Shown here: one piece after another, positions 7,989 through 14,508 of the stretch
Layout of the letters: the number at the start of each line of letters is the position of its first letter
How positions within the stretch are numbered: position 1 is the first letter of the stretch
Origin: B16-G9 sp964400655
GTDB taxonomy: Bacteria > Bacteroidota > Bacteroidia > Bacteroidales > F082
Direction of reading: 5' to 3'
Assembly (NCBI GenBank): GCA_964400655.1
Contig: CAYNVN010000141.1
Coordinates: forward strand, 1-17,813
DNA: 17,813 nt
Notes under the pieces: generated by a model
What the model saw: only the letters and a program-made list of their open reading frames with translations
Told to the model about the DNA's origin: nothing
Database searches by the model: none
Made by a program: the position numbers and the translations under genes

Positions 7989-8184
7989 CCGTCGGCATTC
8001 CGAGGGAAGCGAACCCGAAAGTTTTCGAGGAGCGACGAGGCCCGCCCGAACGTACCGGTACGGGCGGGAATCTCCCAAGAATCAGCCTGCCTTTGCAAAC
8101 AAAAGGGAATTCTGTCGTTAAAAGCAGGGGATTCCCGCCTGCCGGCAGGGCATGCCTCCTCCTACGGTCGTCGGAGTGACGAGG
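7989..8184. repeat. Palindrome-rich MITE-like intergenic repeat element
   Basis: About 196 bp of markedly GC-richer DNA fills the gap between the S37 peptidase and the HsdR-N-like gene. The ends form an imperfect inverted repeat: CCCGTCGGCATTCCGAGG at the left, and CCTCGTCACTCCGACG read on the minus strand from the right. Internally there is a perfect 12-bp palindrome CGTACCGGTACG (8051-8062) flanked by CCCGCC/GGCGGG arms (8041-8068), and another, CCTGCCGGCAGG (8138-8149). GGGAATC-type words recur around both. Open frames across it on both strands are by-products of its composition. It resembles dispersed non-coding repeat units found between genes in Bacteroidota. The right end stops 5 bases before the S37 stop codon, so the stem-loops may end that transcript. 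No target-site duplication was recognised. Confidence 0.65.
8041..8068. repeat. Strong GC-rich inverted repeat within the MITE-like element
   Basis: CCCGCC and GGCGGG arms enclose the perfect palindrome CGTACCGGTACG with a 4-base bulge (CGAA). Alternatively the 8-base arms CCCGCCCG/CGGGCGGG pair around a 12-base loop. It would form a stable hairpin in RNA from either strand. No T-run follows, so it is not a classical terminator. Confidence 0.6.
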
Positions 8185-8189
8185 TTTGT

Positions 8190-9485
8190 TTACTTCGTCC
8201 ACCTGTATAAACTATCCAAAACCCTTTTGCGCTGGTAATCGGGAAGGTTACCGATTCGTGTAAGGTGGCTGCCGCCAGGTTTCATAATCCTGAACGAATT
8301 GGTGTGGCAGGCTGGCTGTGCCGCTGCCATCGACCAGGGGTCGGCCCCTCCGTAAATTAAAATCATGTTGACAGCCTGATGCCGGATAAAATAGTCAACA
8401 CGGCGCATAATCTCGGGGTTGTAACAGATGTTAACCCCTTTGGGTGCCGTAAATTCAAAATTGGGATTATGGGTGTAGCTGGTCCATTCCTTAAAAGGTT
8501 CAATATTATAACCGTACATCCCCAGTTCACGCATGGCCTGATAAAAGAAAGGCTGCATTTTTTCAATTCCCTGATCAGATATCCACTCTAACGACGAAAC
8601 TTTGTCAAGAAATGCAATCATCTCCTCCGGAGCGGTGTTTTCAGGCTTAGGTATTGAATCGCAGGAGTAATACCCCCACTGTAGAAATGCAAATGAAAAC
8701 TCAAATACCGTTAATTCAAAACCTTTTTCTATGCCCATACGATAGGTTAATTTTTTCTTTTTTGCCAGCTTTTTGAACAAAGGGAGATACTTTGATTTAT
8801 TTTTTAACAACTCCTTTTGAAAAGCAAAAATATTATCTCTGCACTGTTGGGTTCCAACCGTGTCGAAAAAAACATAAGCCCTTTTATCCTCGATAGAAAA
8901 ATTGATGGGACATACATATCCAACCGTTGCATCCACATCTTCAGGGTAATAAAAGCGGTGATAAACCGCTGTTTGTCCGCCTTTGCTAATGCCGGTATTT
9001 ACCCATTTACCATGATAGATATGTTTTAATATTTCAACTACCCTGTGATGATCGGAAGCGGCATTGAACACGGTAAGATAATCCCAGTTAAGTGAGTCGG
9101 GTACCGATTTGTTAAAATACCGATGTTCCACAACAATCTGGTTGGCATTCAAATATCCGGTAAGCTCGTTTATGTATTTGGGATTTTCGGCATAAGCCGC
9201 AGTGTAACCCTCTGTTACAAATACCGTTGGTGAAGAATAATCTTTGTGGCATAGAATTACCCGCTGGGTAAACTTCTCTCCGTCAGGAAAATAATGATCA
9301 ACAGGCTGTTCTACATAGAGCATATATTTTTCGGTAAAAAATGTATCGGCCTTCATCTTTTCAAAGGTAAAATGATAGGTTTCGGATAATGCTTGTAACT
9401 CTTTTTCCAGTGTTTGCGCAACCAGCGAAAAACTGACGGCAATAAGCAGCAATGCCGATAAAAAAATACGATTTATCGTTTTCAT
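8190..9485 (-). CDS. Secreted S37-family serine peptidase (PS-10/tripeptidyl aminopeptidase type)
   Basis: A 431-aa secreted peptidase. Residues 1-24 (MKTINRIFLSALLLIAVSFSLVAQ) form a signal peptide, which supports the ATG at 9485 over one ten codons upstream. The mature part follows the S37 pattern: YVEQPVDHYFPDGEKFTQRVILCHKD, then EGY, then the alpha/beta-hydrolase elbow GISKGG with nucleophile S167, D382 in YGGADPWS, and H407 in GGSHLTRI. All three catalytic residues are present, so the enzyme should be active, releasing short N-terminal peptides from substrates in the periplasm or outside the cell. It follows a chagasin-like inhibitor lipoprotein by 23 bases, behind the same promoter. The GC-rich repeat lies 5 bases past its stop. 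Confidence 0.9.
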   Translation of the reverse strand: MKTINRIFLSALLLIAVSFSLVAQTLEKELQALSETYHFTFEKMKADTFFTEKYMLYVEQPVDHYFPDGEKFTQRVILCHKDYSSPTVFVTEGYTAAYAENPKYINELTGYLNANQIVVEHRYFNKSVPDSLNWDYLTVFNAASDHHRVVEILKHIYHGKWVNTGISKGGQTAVYHRFYYPEDVDATVGYVCPINFSIEDKRAYVFFDTVGTQQCRDNIFAFQKELLKNKSKYLPLFKKLAKKKKLTYRMGIEKGFELTVFEFSFAFLQWGYYSCDSIPKPENTAPEEMIAFLDKVSSLEWISDQGIEKMQPFFYQAMRELGMYGYNIEPFKEWTSYTHNPNFEFTAPKGVNICYNPEIMRRVDYFIRHQAVNMILIYGGADPWSMAAAQPACHTNSFRIMKPGGSHLTRIGNLPDYQRKRVLDSLYRWTK

Positions 9486-9508
9486 TAATGAATCTGTTAA
9501 AAATGTTT

Positions 9509-9910
9509 TTACCAAAAATAAAACTGATTATGTTCCTTAACAACAACCGATACGGAAAATGTTTTAAGTGGATCTTTATGCGGATTTCCTATGGGAACAT
9601 ATTCCATCTTTAAATCGGTATTACCGGGTTTTAATGCTTTAAAAGTGTAAGTTACGGTTCCGGGTGCTCCGGTTAATCCGCTTTTGTTTTGTTGATAAAC
9701 AGGCTCGTCCGTCAGTTTAATTATCTCTTTATCATAACTTAAATTTGTCCAGTCGTTTCCTGTGCTCCTGTTTGAAACCAGTTCAACCTTAAATTTTGCA
9801 CCGTCGGCAACATTGATTGTTTTGCCGGAGTCGTTCATGGTCAATCTTATAGCTTTGCATCCCATTAAAAAAGGTATTAACGCCAATAAAAACAAAAGAT
9901 GTTTTTTCAT
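9509..9910 (-). CDS. Chagasin-like (I42) peptidase inhibitor lipoprotein
   Basis: A 133-aa lipoprotein. The signal peptide ends in lipobox LMGC with the lipidated cysteine at 18. The rest is a small beta-rich domain matching the chagasin/inhibitor I42 family, whose members block papain-like cysteine proteases with three loops. Loop 1 is NRSTGNDW (47-54, family NPTTGxxW). The next conserved segment is GAPGTVTYTFKALKPG, with the GxxG and the following strand. The third loop, usually RPW, is replaced by EYVPIGN, so affinity or target may differ. Behind its own promoter, it immediately precedes the S37 serine peptidase. Inhibitors of this class act on cysteine rather than serine proteases, so direct inhibition of the neighbour is not expected from family knowledge. 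Confidence 0.85.
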   Translation of the reverse strand: MKKHLLFLLALIPFLMGCKAIRLTMNDSGKTINVADGAKFKVELVSNRSTGNDWTNLSYDKEIIKLTDEPVYQQNKSGLTGAPGTVTYTFKALKPGNTDLKMEYVPIGNPHKDPLKTFSVSVVVKEHNQFYFW

Positions 9911-9951
9911 TTTTTTATTGTTTTGGTTCAGATAATTTATGTTAGAAAGAG

Positions 9952-9982
9952 CAAAGTTAACCGAACCTGAGAAACCGGCAAT
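9952..9982 (-). promoter_or_regulatory. Promoter of the inhibitor-peptidase pair
   Basis: On the minus strand ATTG (9982-9979), a 19-base spacer and TAACTTTG (9959-9952) give an almost complete Bacteroidota promoter. The -33 box overlaps the stop codon of the ribbon-helix-helix gene. Predicted leader of about 35 bases before the ATG at 9910. Confidence 0.6.
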
Positions 9983-10143
9983 TATTTTTTCTTTCTTCCG
10001 CTTTTTTTAAGTGCTTCGTTTAAAATCCATTCAATTTGTCCGTTAACACTGCGGAATTCATCCTGTGCCCATTTCTCAACGGCCTCCATCATTTCGGGGT
10101 TAACCCTTAGAACAAATGCCTTTTTCTTTTTTGCTTCACCCAT
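9982..10143 (-). CDS. Small ribbon-helix-helix (Arc-like) DNA-binding protein
   Basis: A 53-aa protein of Arc/MetJ type, expected to dimerise and insert a two-stranded beta ribbon into the DNA major groove. A lysine-rich start (KKKK at 5-8) leads into the ribbon strand AFVLRVN (9-15). Helix 1 is PEMMEAVEKWAQDEF (16-30). After the SVNGQ turn (32-36) comes helix 2, IEWILNEALKKSG (37-49). The N-cap NGQIEWILNEAL is typical of Arc-family repressors. Its ATGGGTGA overlaps the stop of the PH-like membrane protein by 8 bases, so the two are translationally coupled. It is the last gene of a cassette headed by an SPFH protein. Targets are unknown; autoregulation of the cassette is plausible. Confidence 0.85.
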   Translation of the reverse strand: MGEAKKKKAFVLRVNPEMMEAVEKWAQDEFRSVNGQIEWILNEALKKSGRKKK

Positions 10144-10669
10144 TGTTATTCATTAGTTTTTCCATTGCTCTTTTAATGGCCTCAGGACGTTGCGTACCAA
10201 TCAATAATCGCTTATTTCCTTTAAGTAACAATTGTAATCCTATGTTCCCGTTCGCATTATATACTTTTCCTTTTCTTCCCTGTTTTACACCCCATCCGCC
10301 GTAATCGGCAACGGGTTTGTATTTTTTTACCTCATAACTTTCGATGGTATGGGGTTCAATTATTTTTTCTTTGATTAAAAAGGGTTTAAAAATAATATGG
10401 ATTCCGTCGGGTTTGATAATCGTTATCAGTTTGGTGCCGAAAACCAGGTAAAGTATGCCAGCCATCAACAGCGTAATTAGTAAATCCATTATCAGCAAGC
10501 CGGTGTTCGATATGGGTTTGTTTCCCCATGGTTGGCCGTTACCGATTTGCATGATTGTACCGTAATATAAGGGGCCAAGTGCTGCTAATGTTGAGCCGTA
10601 AAGAATAAGTTTTAACCATAACTGATTAAACCGCTGCTCTTCTTTAAAATATGGATGTAATTTTTTCAT
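10136..10669 (-). CDS. Small membrane protein with a PH-like C-terminal domain
   Basis: A 177-aa protein with two membrane segments (about 17-38 and 60-80), followed by a beta-rich domain of about 90 residues (TIIKPDGIHIIFKPFLIKEKIIEP, then SYEVKKYKP) and a final helix (RPEAIKRAMEKLMNN). The order of two helices, a bacterial PH-like barrel and a terminal helix is common among small Bacteroidota membrane proteins; the C-terminal RLLIGTQRPEAIKRAM phrase is characteristic. No catalytic residues are visible. It lies 34 bases after the SPFH gene and overlaps the ribbon-helix-helix gene. A second protein with the same plan is encoded at 14803-15303. The function is unknown; a membrane or scaffold partner of the SPFH protein is an inference. 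Confidence 0.85.
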   Translation of the reverse strand: MKKLHPYFKEEQRFNQLWLKLILYGSTLAALGPLYYGTIMQIGNGQPWGNKPISNTGLLIMDLLITLLMAGILYLVFGTKLITIIKPDGIHIIFKPFLIKEKIIEPHTIESYEVKKYKPVADYGGWGVKQGRKGKVYNANGNIGLQLLLKGNKRLLIGTQRPEAIKRAMEKLMNNNG

Positions 10670-10703
10670 TACAAAACGGGTTGGAATAATCTTGATTTAT
10701 TGT

Positions 10704-11555
10704 TTAATACAGACTGCCCGTGTTAACCACGGGGGCAACATCTTTATCGCTGGTAAGAACCACCATTAAATTGCTTACCATGGCTGCTTTACGCTCTTCG
10801 TCCAGTTCGATAATGCCTTTTTTCGAGAGCTCTTCAAGCGCCATCTCAACCATACCCACGGCACCTTCCACAATGCGTGTTCGTGCAGCAATAATGGCGG
10901 TTGCCTGCTGGCGTTTTAGCATGGCACCTGCAATCTCCTGCGCGTATGCAATGTAATTGATACGGGCTTCAATAACTTCAATACCTGCAATTGATAACCT
11001 TTCTGCAATTTCCTTTTCCAATATATGATTTACCTCCTCGCCGCCGCCACGCAGGGTTATTTCGGCTTCTTCATCTTCAAAGTTGTCGTAAGGAAAATGT
11101 CCGGCCAGTTTACGTACCGCCGCTTCGCTTTGAATTTCCACAAAGTGGGCGTAGTCATCTACCTCAAAGGCTGCTTTATAGGTTTCTTTAACACGCCATA
11201 CCAAAACCACGCCTATCATAATGGGATTTCCAAGTTTGTCGTTTACTTTAATGGGTTCGCTGTCAAGGTTGCGGGCTCTGAGCGATAGTTTTCTTTTAAT
11301 AAAGAAAGGGTTTACCCACCAAAACCCGTTTTCGCGTACGGTTCCTTTATATGCACCAAACAGTGTTAAAACCGATGATTCGTTTGGATTAACCACAAGA
11401 AACCCCAGCGCGAGGAAAATACCGATTGCCGTAAGGAAAAGGAACCAGATGTAAGTTTGATTGTAAATGGCCAGCAACGGCGAGAGGATCATAGCCAACA
11501 CAACAACCACAACCGGATACCCTGAAAATGGTTTAAATTCTTTTTCTGCTTTCAT
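10704..11555 (-). CDS. SPFH/Band 7 (stomatin/prohibitin-like) membrane protein
   Basis: A 283-aa SPFH protein. It has a membrane hairpin at about 14-55 (VVVVVLAMILSPLLAIYN, then WFLFLTAIGIFLALGFLVV) and an SPFH domain at about 57-215. Recognisable parts are NPNESSVLTLFGAYKGTVRENGFWWVNPFF, LDSEPIKVNDKLGNPIMIGVVLVWRV, AAVRKLAGHFPYD and ERLSIAGIEVIEARINYIAYA. The C-terminal helix AGAMLKRQQATAIIAARTRIVEGAVGMVEMAL is the usual oligomerisation helix. SPFH proteins form large ring or cage assemblies that organise membrane patches and restrain proteases such as FtsH. It heads a cassette with the PH-like membrane protein and the ribbon-helix-helix protein. A sigma70-like TTGACA-N17-TATTAT lies upstream. 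Confidence 0.93.
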   Translation of the reverse strand: MKAEKEFKPFSGYPVVVVVLAMILSPLLAIYNQTYIWFLFLTAIGIFLALGFLVVNPNESSVLTLFGAYKGTVRENGFWWVNPFFIKRKLSLRARNLDSEPIKVNDKLGNPIMIGVVLVWRVKETYKAAFEVDDYAHFVEIQSEAAVRKLAGHFPYDNFEDEEAEITLRGGGEEVNHILEKEIAERLSIAGIEVIEARINYIAYAQEIAGAMLKRQQATAIIAARTRIVEGAVGMVEMALEELSKKGIIELDEERKAAMVSNLMVVLTSDKDVAPVVNTGSLY

Positions 11556-11595
11556 AGTATTGTTTTTTAAAAAGTGATATTAAAATGATAGCACA

Positions 11596-11624
11596 ATAAT
11601 ACTACAATTAAAAAGGTTTGTCAA
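11596..11624 (-). promoter_or_regulatory. Promoter of the SPFH cassette
   Basis: On the minus strand TTGACA (11624-11619), 17 bases, TATTAT (11601-11596). The same DNA also reads as a Bacteroidota promoter, (C)TTG-N20-TAttATTG, one mismatch per box. The ATG is about 40 bases downstream. Confidence 0.45.
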
Positions 11625-11725
11625 GTAAAAACCAAAAAAGTTTTAAACAAAGTTGGTGTGCGGATTTTGTTGATATGACGAAAGGATACGCTATAAGCCG
11701 GAGTTCGTGTCGTTTAACCTCTTGA

Positions 11726-13471
11726 TTATATGGTGGCAATAAATTCGTAGATGCTCTTTCCTTTTTCCAGTTTCAGTTTCTTGCGTAATATATAACGTGT
11801 GCTTTTAACGCTATCGGGGGAAATATTAAGAAGTGCAGCAGATTCTTTAATATTGAAACGTAGTTTAATCAATGCAACAAGTCGTAGTTCGGAGTGGGTA
11901 ATGGTATCGTTAATGCTGAGCACTTTGTCGTAAAAGTCGGGGTTTACTTCTTCAAAATGATGTTTAAAAAGCTGCCAGTCTTTTTCTGAATAGACATTTT
12001 TCTTTAGTTTTCGTTTAAGGGTCTTTAAGCTTTTTGACGGAATGTCCCTGTTTTCATTGGGTTTTGGGATGGAATCCATAATTTCGTTAAGCATCTGATT
12101 TTTTTGTATCATCATCAATGCCTGCGAGGTAAGTTGCTTTGATTTATATTTTAGCTCCAGTTCAAGTTTGCTGTTTTCCTGTTCAAGCAGTATGTTTTTT
12201 AATTTATCGTGTTTTCTTTTAACGCTAATCATTCTGTAAAGCAGAACAAATAATATCAGTAATAATATAAAACCTCCAATTAACAGAAATCTGATTTTTC
12301 TTCCGGCAATTTGTCTGTTTTTAAGTTGGTTGATTATAATTTTGTTTTTCTCGTTTTCAAATTTTGATTCTAATTTTGCGATGGCAATCTTTGCATCGGT
12401 AATATTAATTGAGTCTTTAACGGTATTGTATTTTTCGCAATAGTCAATTGCTTTTGAATAATTACCTGTTTTTTTGTTGATCAGGCATAACTGGTAATAG
12501 CTTATCAAAAGGTCATCATATTCATTACTCGCTTCAGCAATGGCTACCGTTTTATTAAACATTTTTTTTGCAGAAACATAATCACCAATTTCTGCATAAA
12601 CTTTACCCATATTGTTATAGGCTTTTGCTTTAACACTTTCTATTACTCCGTTTGATTGTTTAAGGGCAAGATTATAATAATGCAGGGCCGAATCGGATTG
12701 ATGTACGCTAAATGCGTAAGTATTTCCCATTTGAAGGTAAGCATTCGCAATTCCTTTCAATTCATTTGTTTTTTGAAACCTGTCAATGGCTTTGTTAAAA
12801 CAGAGCAGCGCGCTGTCGCTTTTGTTCAAGTGATAAAATGCGATACCCATATTGTTATACAATTCGCCCAGATTGCTGTACTCGTGGTATTTATTCATTA
12901 ATATCTGAGTTTGTTTAAGGTAGTGTATCGCTTTGTCGTACTCTTTTAGTTTGCTGTAAATTATACCGATGTTGCCGTTTGAAACCACAAGTCCACGGTG
13001 ATAATCAACCGATTTAAAATAGTTTAGTGCTGTAAAAGCTGCTTTTATGGCCTTTTCATAATGACCCGTTTCGGCGTAAATCATTACAAGGTTTATGTAT
13101 GAGTTACCGAGATCAAGCGTATCGTTGATGGTTTCCTGAAGTTTGATGGCTTTATAAATATAGTCTTCGGCGGAATAATAATTGCCTTTATAAAAGTCAA
13201 TAACCGTTAGCCAGCTATAGGCCAACGATTCGTATTTGATGTTGTTTAGTCGTTTGGCTCCTTTTAAGATTTCATTGGCATAATAACGGGAGGTATCGAT
13301 ATCGTTGTAAATGGTATAGACCGTTAATTCATCCATTATTTTAAGGCGTTGTAACCCGTTTGAAGTTGCAAGTAACATTTCAAGGCTGTCTTTTTCAGGT
13401 TGAGCAGTCAGGTTAAAAACAGTAAGACAAATAGTGAGAAGAACAAGTGCTTCTCTATGATGTAGTTTCAT
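11726..13471 (-). CDS. TPR-transmembrane-HTH regulator
   Basis: A 581-aa protein with a signal peptide at 1-23 (ending NLTAQ). Periplasmic tetratricopeptide repeats span roughly 75-370, e.g. ESLAYSWLTVIDFYKGNYYSAEDYIYKA, with NNMG/NNMGKVYAEIGDY repeat starts. One membrane helix lies at about 392-414 (IRFLLIGGFILLLILFVLLYRM), then a cytoplasmic coiled coil (425-470). The C-terminal LuxR-like helix-turn-helix is at about 525-581 (SELRLVALIKLRFNIKESAALLNISPDSVKSTRYILRKKLKL). The plan joins an extracytoplasmic sensor and a DNA-binding output in one chain. It is known in Bacteroidota as a one-component membrane regulator family, but the ligand is usually unknown. No partner is adjacent: a 170-base gap follows, and upstream is the gene-poor stretch. 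Orphan regulator, target unknown. Confidence 0.9.
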   Translation of the reverse strand: MKLHHREALVLLTICLTVFNLTAQPEKDSLEMLLATSNGLQRLKIMDELTVYTIYNDIDTSRYYANEILKGAKRLNNIKYESLAYSWLTVIDFYKGNYYSAEDYIYKAIKLQETINDTLDLGNSYINLVMIYAETGHYEKAIKAAFTALNYFKSVDYHRGLVVSNGNIGIIYSKLKEYDKAIHYLKQTQILMNKYHEYSNLGELYNNMGIAFYHLNKSDSALLCFNKAIDRFQKTNELKGIANAYLQMGNTYAFSVHQSDSALHYYNLALKQSNGVIESVKAKAYNNMGKVYAEIGDYVSAKKMFNKTVAIAEASNEYDDLLISYYQLCLINKKTGNYSKAIDYCEKYNTVKDSINITDAKIAIAKLESKFENEKNKIIINQLKNRQIAGRKIRFLLIGGFILLLILFVLLYRMISVKRKHDKLKNILLEQENSKLELELKYKSKQLTSQALMMIQKNQMLNEIMDSIPKPNENRDIPSKSLKTLKRKLKKNVYSEKDWQLFKHHFEEVNPDFYDKVLSINDTITHSELRLVALIKLRFNIKESAALLNISPDSVKSTRYILRKKLKLEKGKSIYEFIATI

Positions 13472-14130
13472 CGAAGTAGTAATTAAATGTAGTCGAGTTT
13501 CTAATCTGATATAAAAGTAAATAAAATATTTGAAAATTTACAGGTTTTTGTTGTTTTTATTTGAGTAACGGGTTTGAAATGATGAGAATATGAAACGCAG
13601 CCTTTGTTTTGACTCTTTTTTATAAAGCTTAAAGGATGGACAATATTATTTGCTTCTGGTTTTGAAATTAATATTTTAGGGCAAATCATTATTATATGAG
13701 ATGAGGACCGGATATAACCTTTCTGGTATTATCTCAAATGAGAACCTCGTTTTTTGTGGCGGGACAAAAATCAGTTTTGTTTTAAATATAATAGATTAGG
13801 ATTATTCAACAGCCAGACTAACGTTGAAAATCTCTTTTCTGAAAATATTGTGATTCATCACTATTAAGTAATGGTTCTTATCTTACAAAGGAATTTTTGA
13901 CAAAAGAAGTATCTTTTTTAAGTAGTTGTTATGCGTAATTATGACTACTAAGAACAGAAATTAGTGAACAGCTGTTTGCAGATTATGTGGTGTCCATTAA
14001 TTCTATATTATTCCTGGCTAACTTTTCTACAGAAGCAGTTTTGTACAATGCTATTTTTCGGTATAATAGAAATTTCAATATTCTGTTTTACATGTAATAT
14101 ATTGCTGAATATAAGATTTGTAAGTTAAAT

Positions 14131-14183
14131 AACCCGAGAATAACTCCGGTACAATAGTGTTTTAACCCGAGAAAACAACCGGT
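14131..14183 (+). repeat. Tandem 20-bp direct repeat upstream of a promoter
   Basis: AACCCGAGAATAACTCCGGT (14131-14150) recurs as AACCCGAGAAAACAACCGGT (14164-14183), 16 of 20 identical, start-to-start 33 bases (about three helical turns). The second copy ends 5 bases before the -33 box of the promoter at 14189-14219. Two in-phase copies next to a promoter are what an activator or repressor pair would use. No regulator can be named. Confidence 0.55.
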
Positions 14184-14188
14184 AAACG

Positions 14189-14219
14189 TTTGCTTTTTAC
14201 ATATTAATCCTTATCTTTG
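14189..14219 (+). promoter_or_regulatory. Bacteroidota consensus promoter TTTG-N19-TATCTTTG
   Basis: TTTG at 14189-14192 and TATCTTTG at 14212-14219, separated by exactly 19 bases, match the full Bacteroidota vegetative promoter consensus. Transcription would start near 14226 and run into the DUF1887 fragment at 14301, passing a 14-codon open frame at 14242-14286. Confidence 0.65.
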
Positions 14220-14300
14220 GCTACAAACAAAAGTGCTGTTTATGCCCTATTGGAAACTCTTATTGCAAGCGGAAGAGCTGTTATAAAAAAACCGGCAATT

Positions 14301-14384
14301 ATGGCAAAAACAATAGTAGTTAGTTTGGTAAGCGGGCAAACAATACACAATGTCAGTTTTTTAAAAGAATTCAAATTCTATTAA
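14301..14384 (+). pseudogene. N-terminal fragment of a CRISPR-associated DUF1887 (Card1/Can2-like) nuclease
   Basis: A 27-codon frame from ATG 14301 reads MAKTIVVSLVSGQTIHNVSF followed by LKEFKFY and a TAA. It closely follows the N-terminus of the DUF1887/Card1/Can2 family, whose members begin with K-T/E-x-x-V-x-LVSxQTIxNVxFIK. In type III CRISPR systems these proteins bind cyclic tetra-adenylate through an N-terminal CARF domain and cut RNA and DNA through a C-terminal PD-(D/E)xK domain. A real gene would be about 370-400 codons. Here the frame stops and no continuation is found before the palindromes and tRNA, so most of the gene has been lost. The promoter and repeat upstream are intact. 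The match rests on about 20 residues and on memory of the family. Confidence 0.5.
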
Positions 14385-14423
14385 AGAATGATTCGGTTTC
14401 TCACATTGGTAAAAACTTTTTAT

Positions 14424-14460
14424 AAAAAAAATAAGGGTATAAATATTTATACCCTTATTT
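14424..14460 (-). terminator. Rho-independent terminator, bidirectional hairpin
   Basis: A perfect 32-bp palindrome (14429-14460, core AAGGGTATAAAT paired with ATTTATACCCTT). On the minus strand its 3' arm runs straight into a run of eight Ts. It lies about 50 bases past the tRNA 3' end and should terminate the tRNA transcript. On the plus strand it could also end transcripts from the 14.2 kb promoter. Confidence 0.75.
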
Positions 14461-14475
14461 ATATTTCATAAAATA

Positions 14476-14498
14476 ATAATACTGATTATCAGTATTAT
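14476..14498. repeat. Perfect 23-base AT-rich palindrome beside the tRNA
   Basis: ATAATACTGAT and ATCAGTATTAT flank a single T, a perfect inverted repeat 11 bases beyond the encoded CCA end. In RNA this would be a short-looped hairpin between the tRNA and its terminator, possibly a 3'-end processing signal. Confidence 0.55.
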
Positions 14499-14508
14499 AT
14501 ATTCTTTC

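Larger units (their letters stand above)
13472..14508. other. Gene-poor AT-rich stretch between the TPR regulator and tRNA-Arg
   Basis: About 1 kb with no convincing complete gene. The first 650 bases hold only short open frames with no family signal, plus an imperfect hairpin at 13921-13949 (AGTAGTTGTTAT pairing with the segment up to ACTACT, one mismatch and G-T pairs). The last 380 bases hold a duplicated motif, a well-formed plus-strand promoter, a 27-codon fragment matching the start of a CRISPR-associated DUF1887 protein, and two perfect AT-rich palindromes next to the tRNA. The pattern fits a site of past insertion and decay on the 3' side of a tRNA gene. No CRISPR repeat array, integrase or copy of the tRNA 3' end was seen here. 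Confidence 0.6.

Noticed and set aside
7934..8210. Overlapping open frames of 76-82 codons on both strands
   Set aside because: They lie in the GC-rich palindromic repeat, have no family resemblance, and arise from its lack of stop codons.
13501..13689. 62-codon frame on the minus strand upstream of the TPR regulator
   Set aside because: Low-complexity, no recognisable motif or promoter; it fits chance in AT-rich DNA.
13921..13949. Imperfect hairpin as a terminator or small RNA
   Set aside because: The stem contains a mismatch and G-T pairs and is not followed by a T-run.
14242..14286. 14-codon frame MPYWKLLLQAEELL behind the promoter, as a leader peptide
   Set aside because: No attenuator hairpin or regulatory codon run is visible, and so short a frame is expected by chance.
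9971..14302. Identical 14-base word AAACCGGCAATTAT at about 9973 and 14289
   Set aside because: A single shared 14-mer is near the chance expectation for this length and the flanks do not match.
13472..14508. CRISPR array near the DUF1887 fragment
   Set aside because: Only two copies of a 20-bp motif with 13-base spacing and four mismatches are present; no repeat-spacer series.
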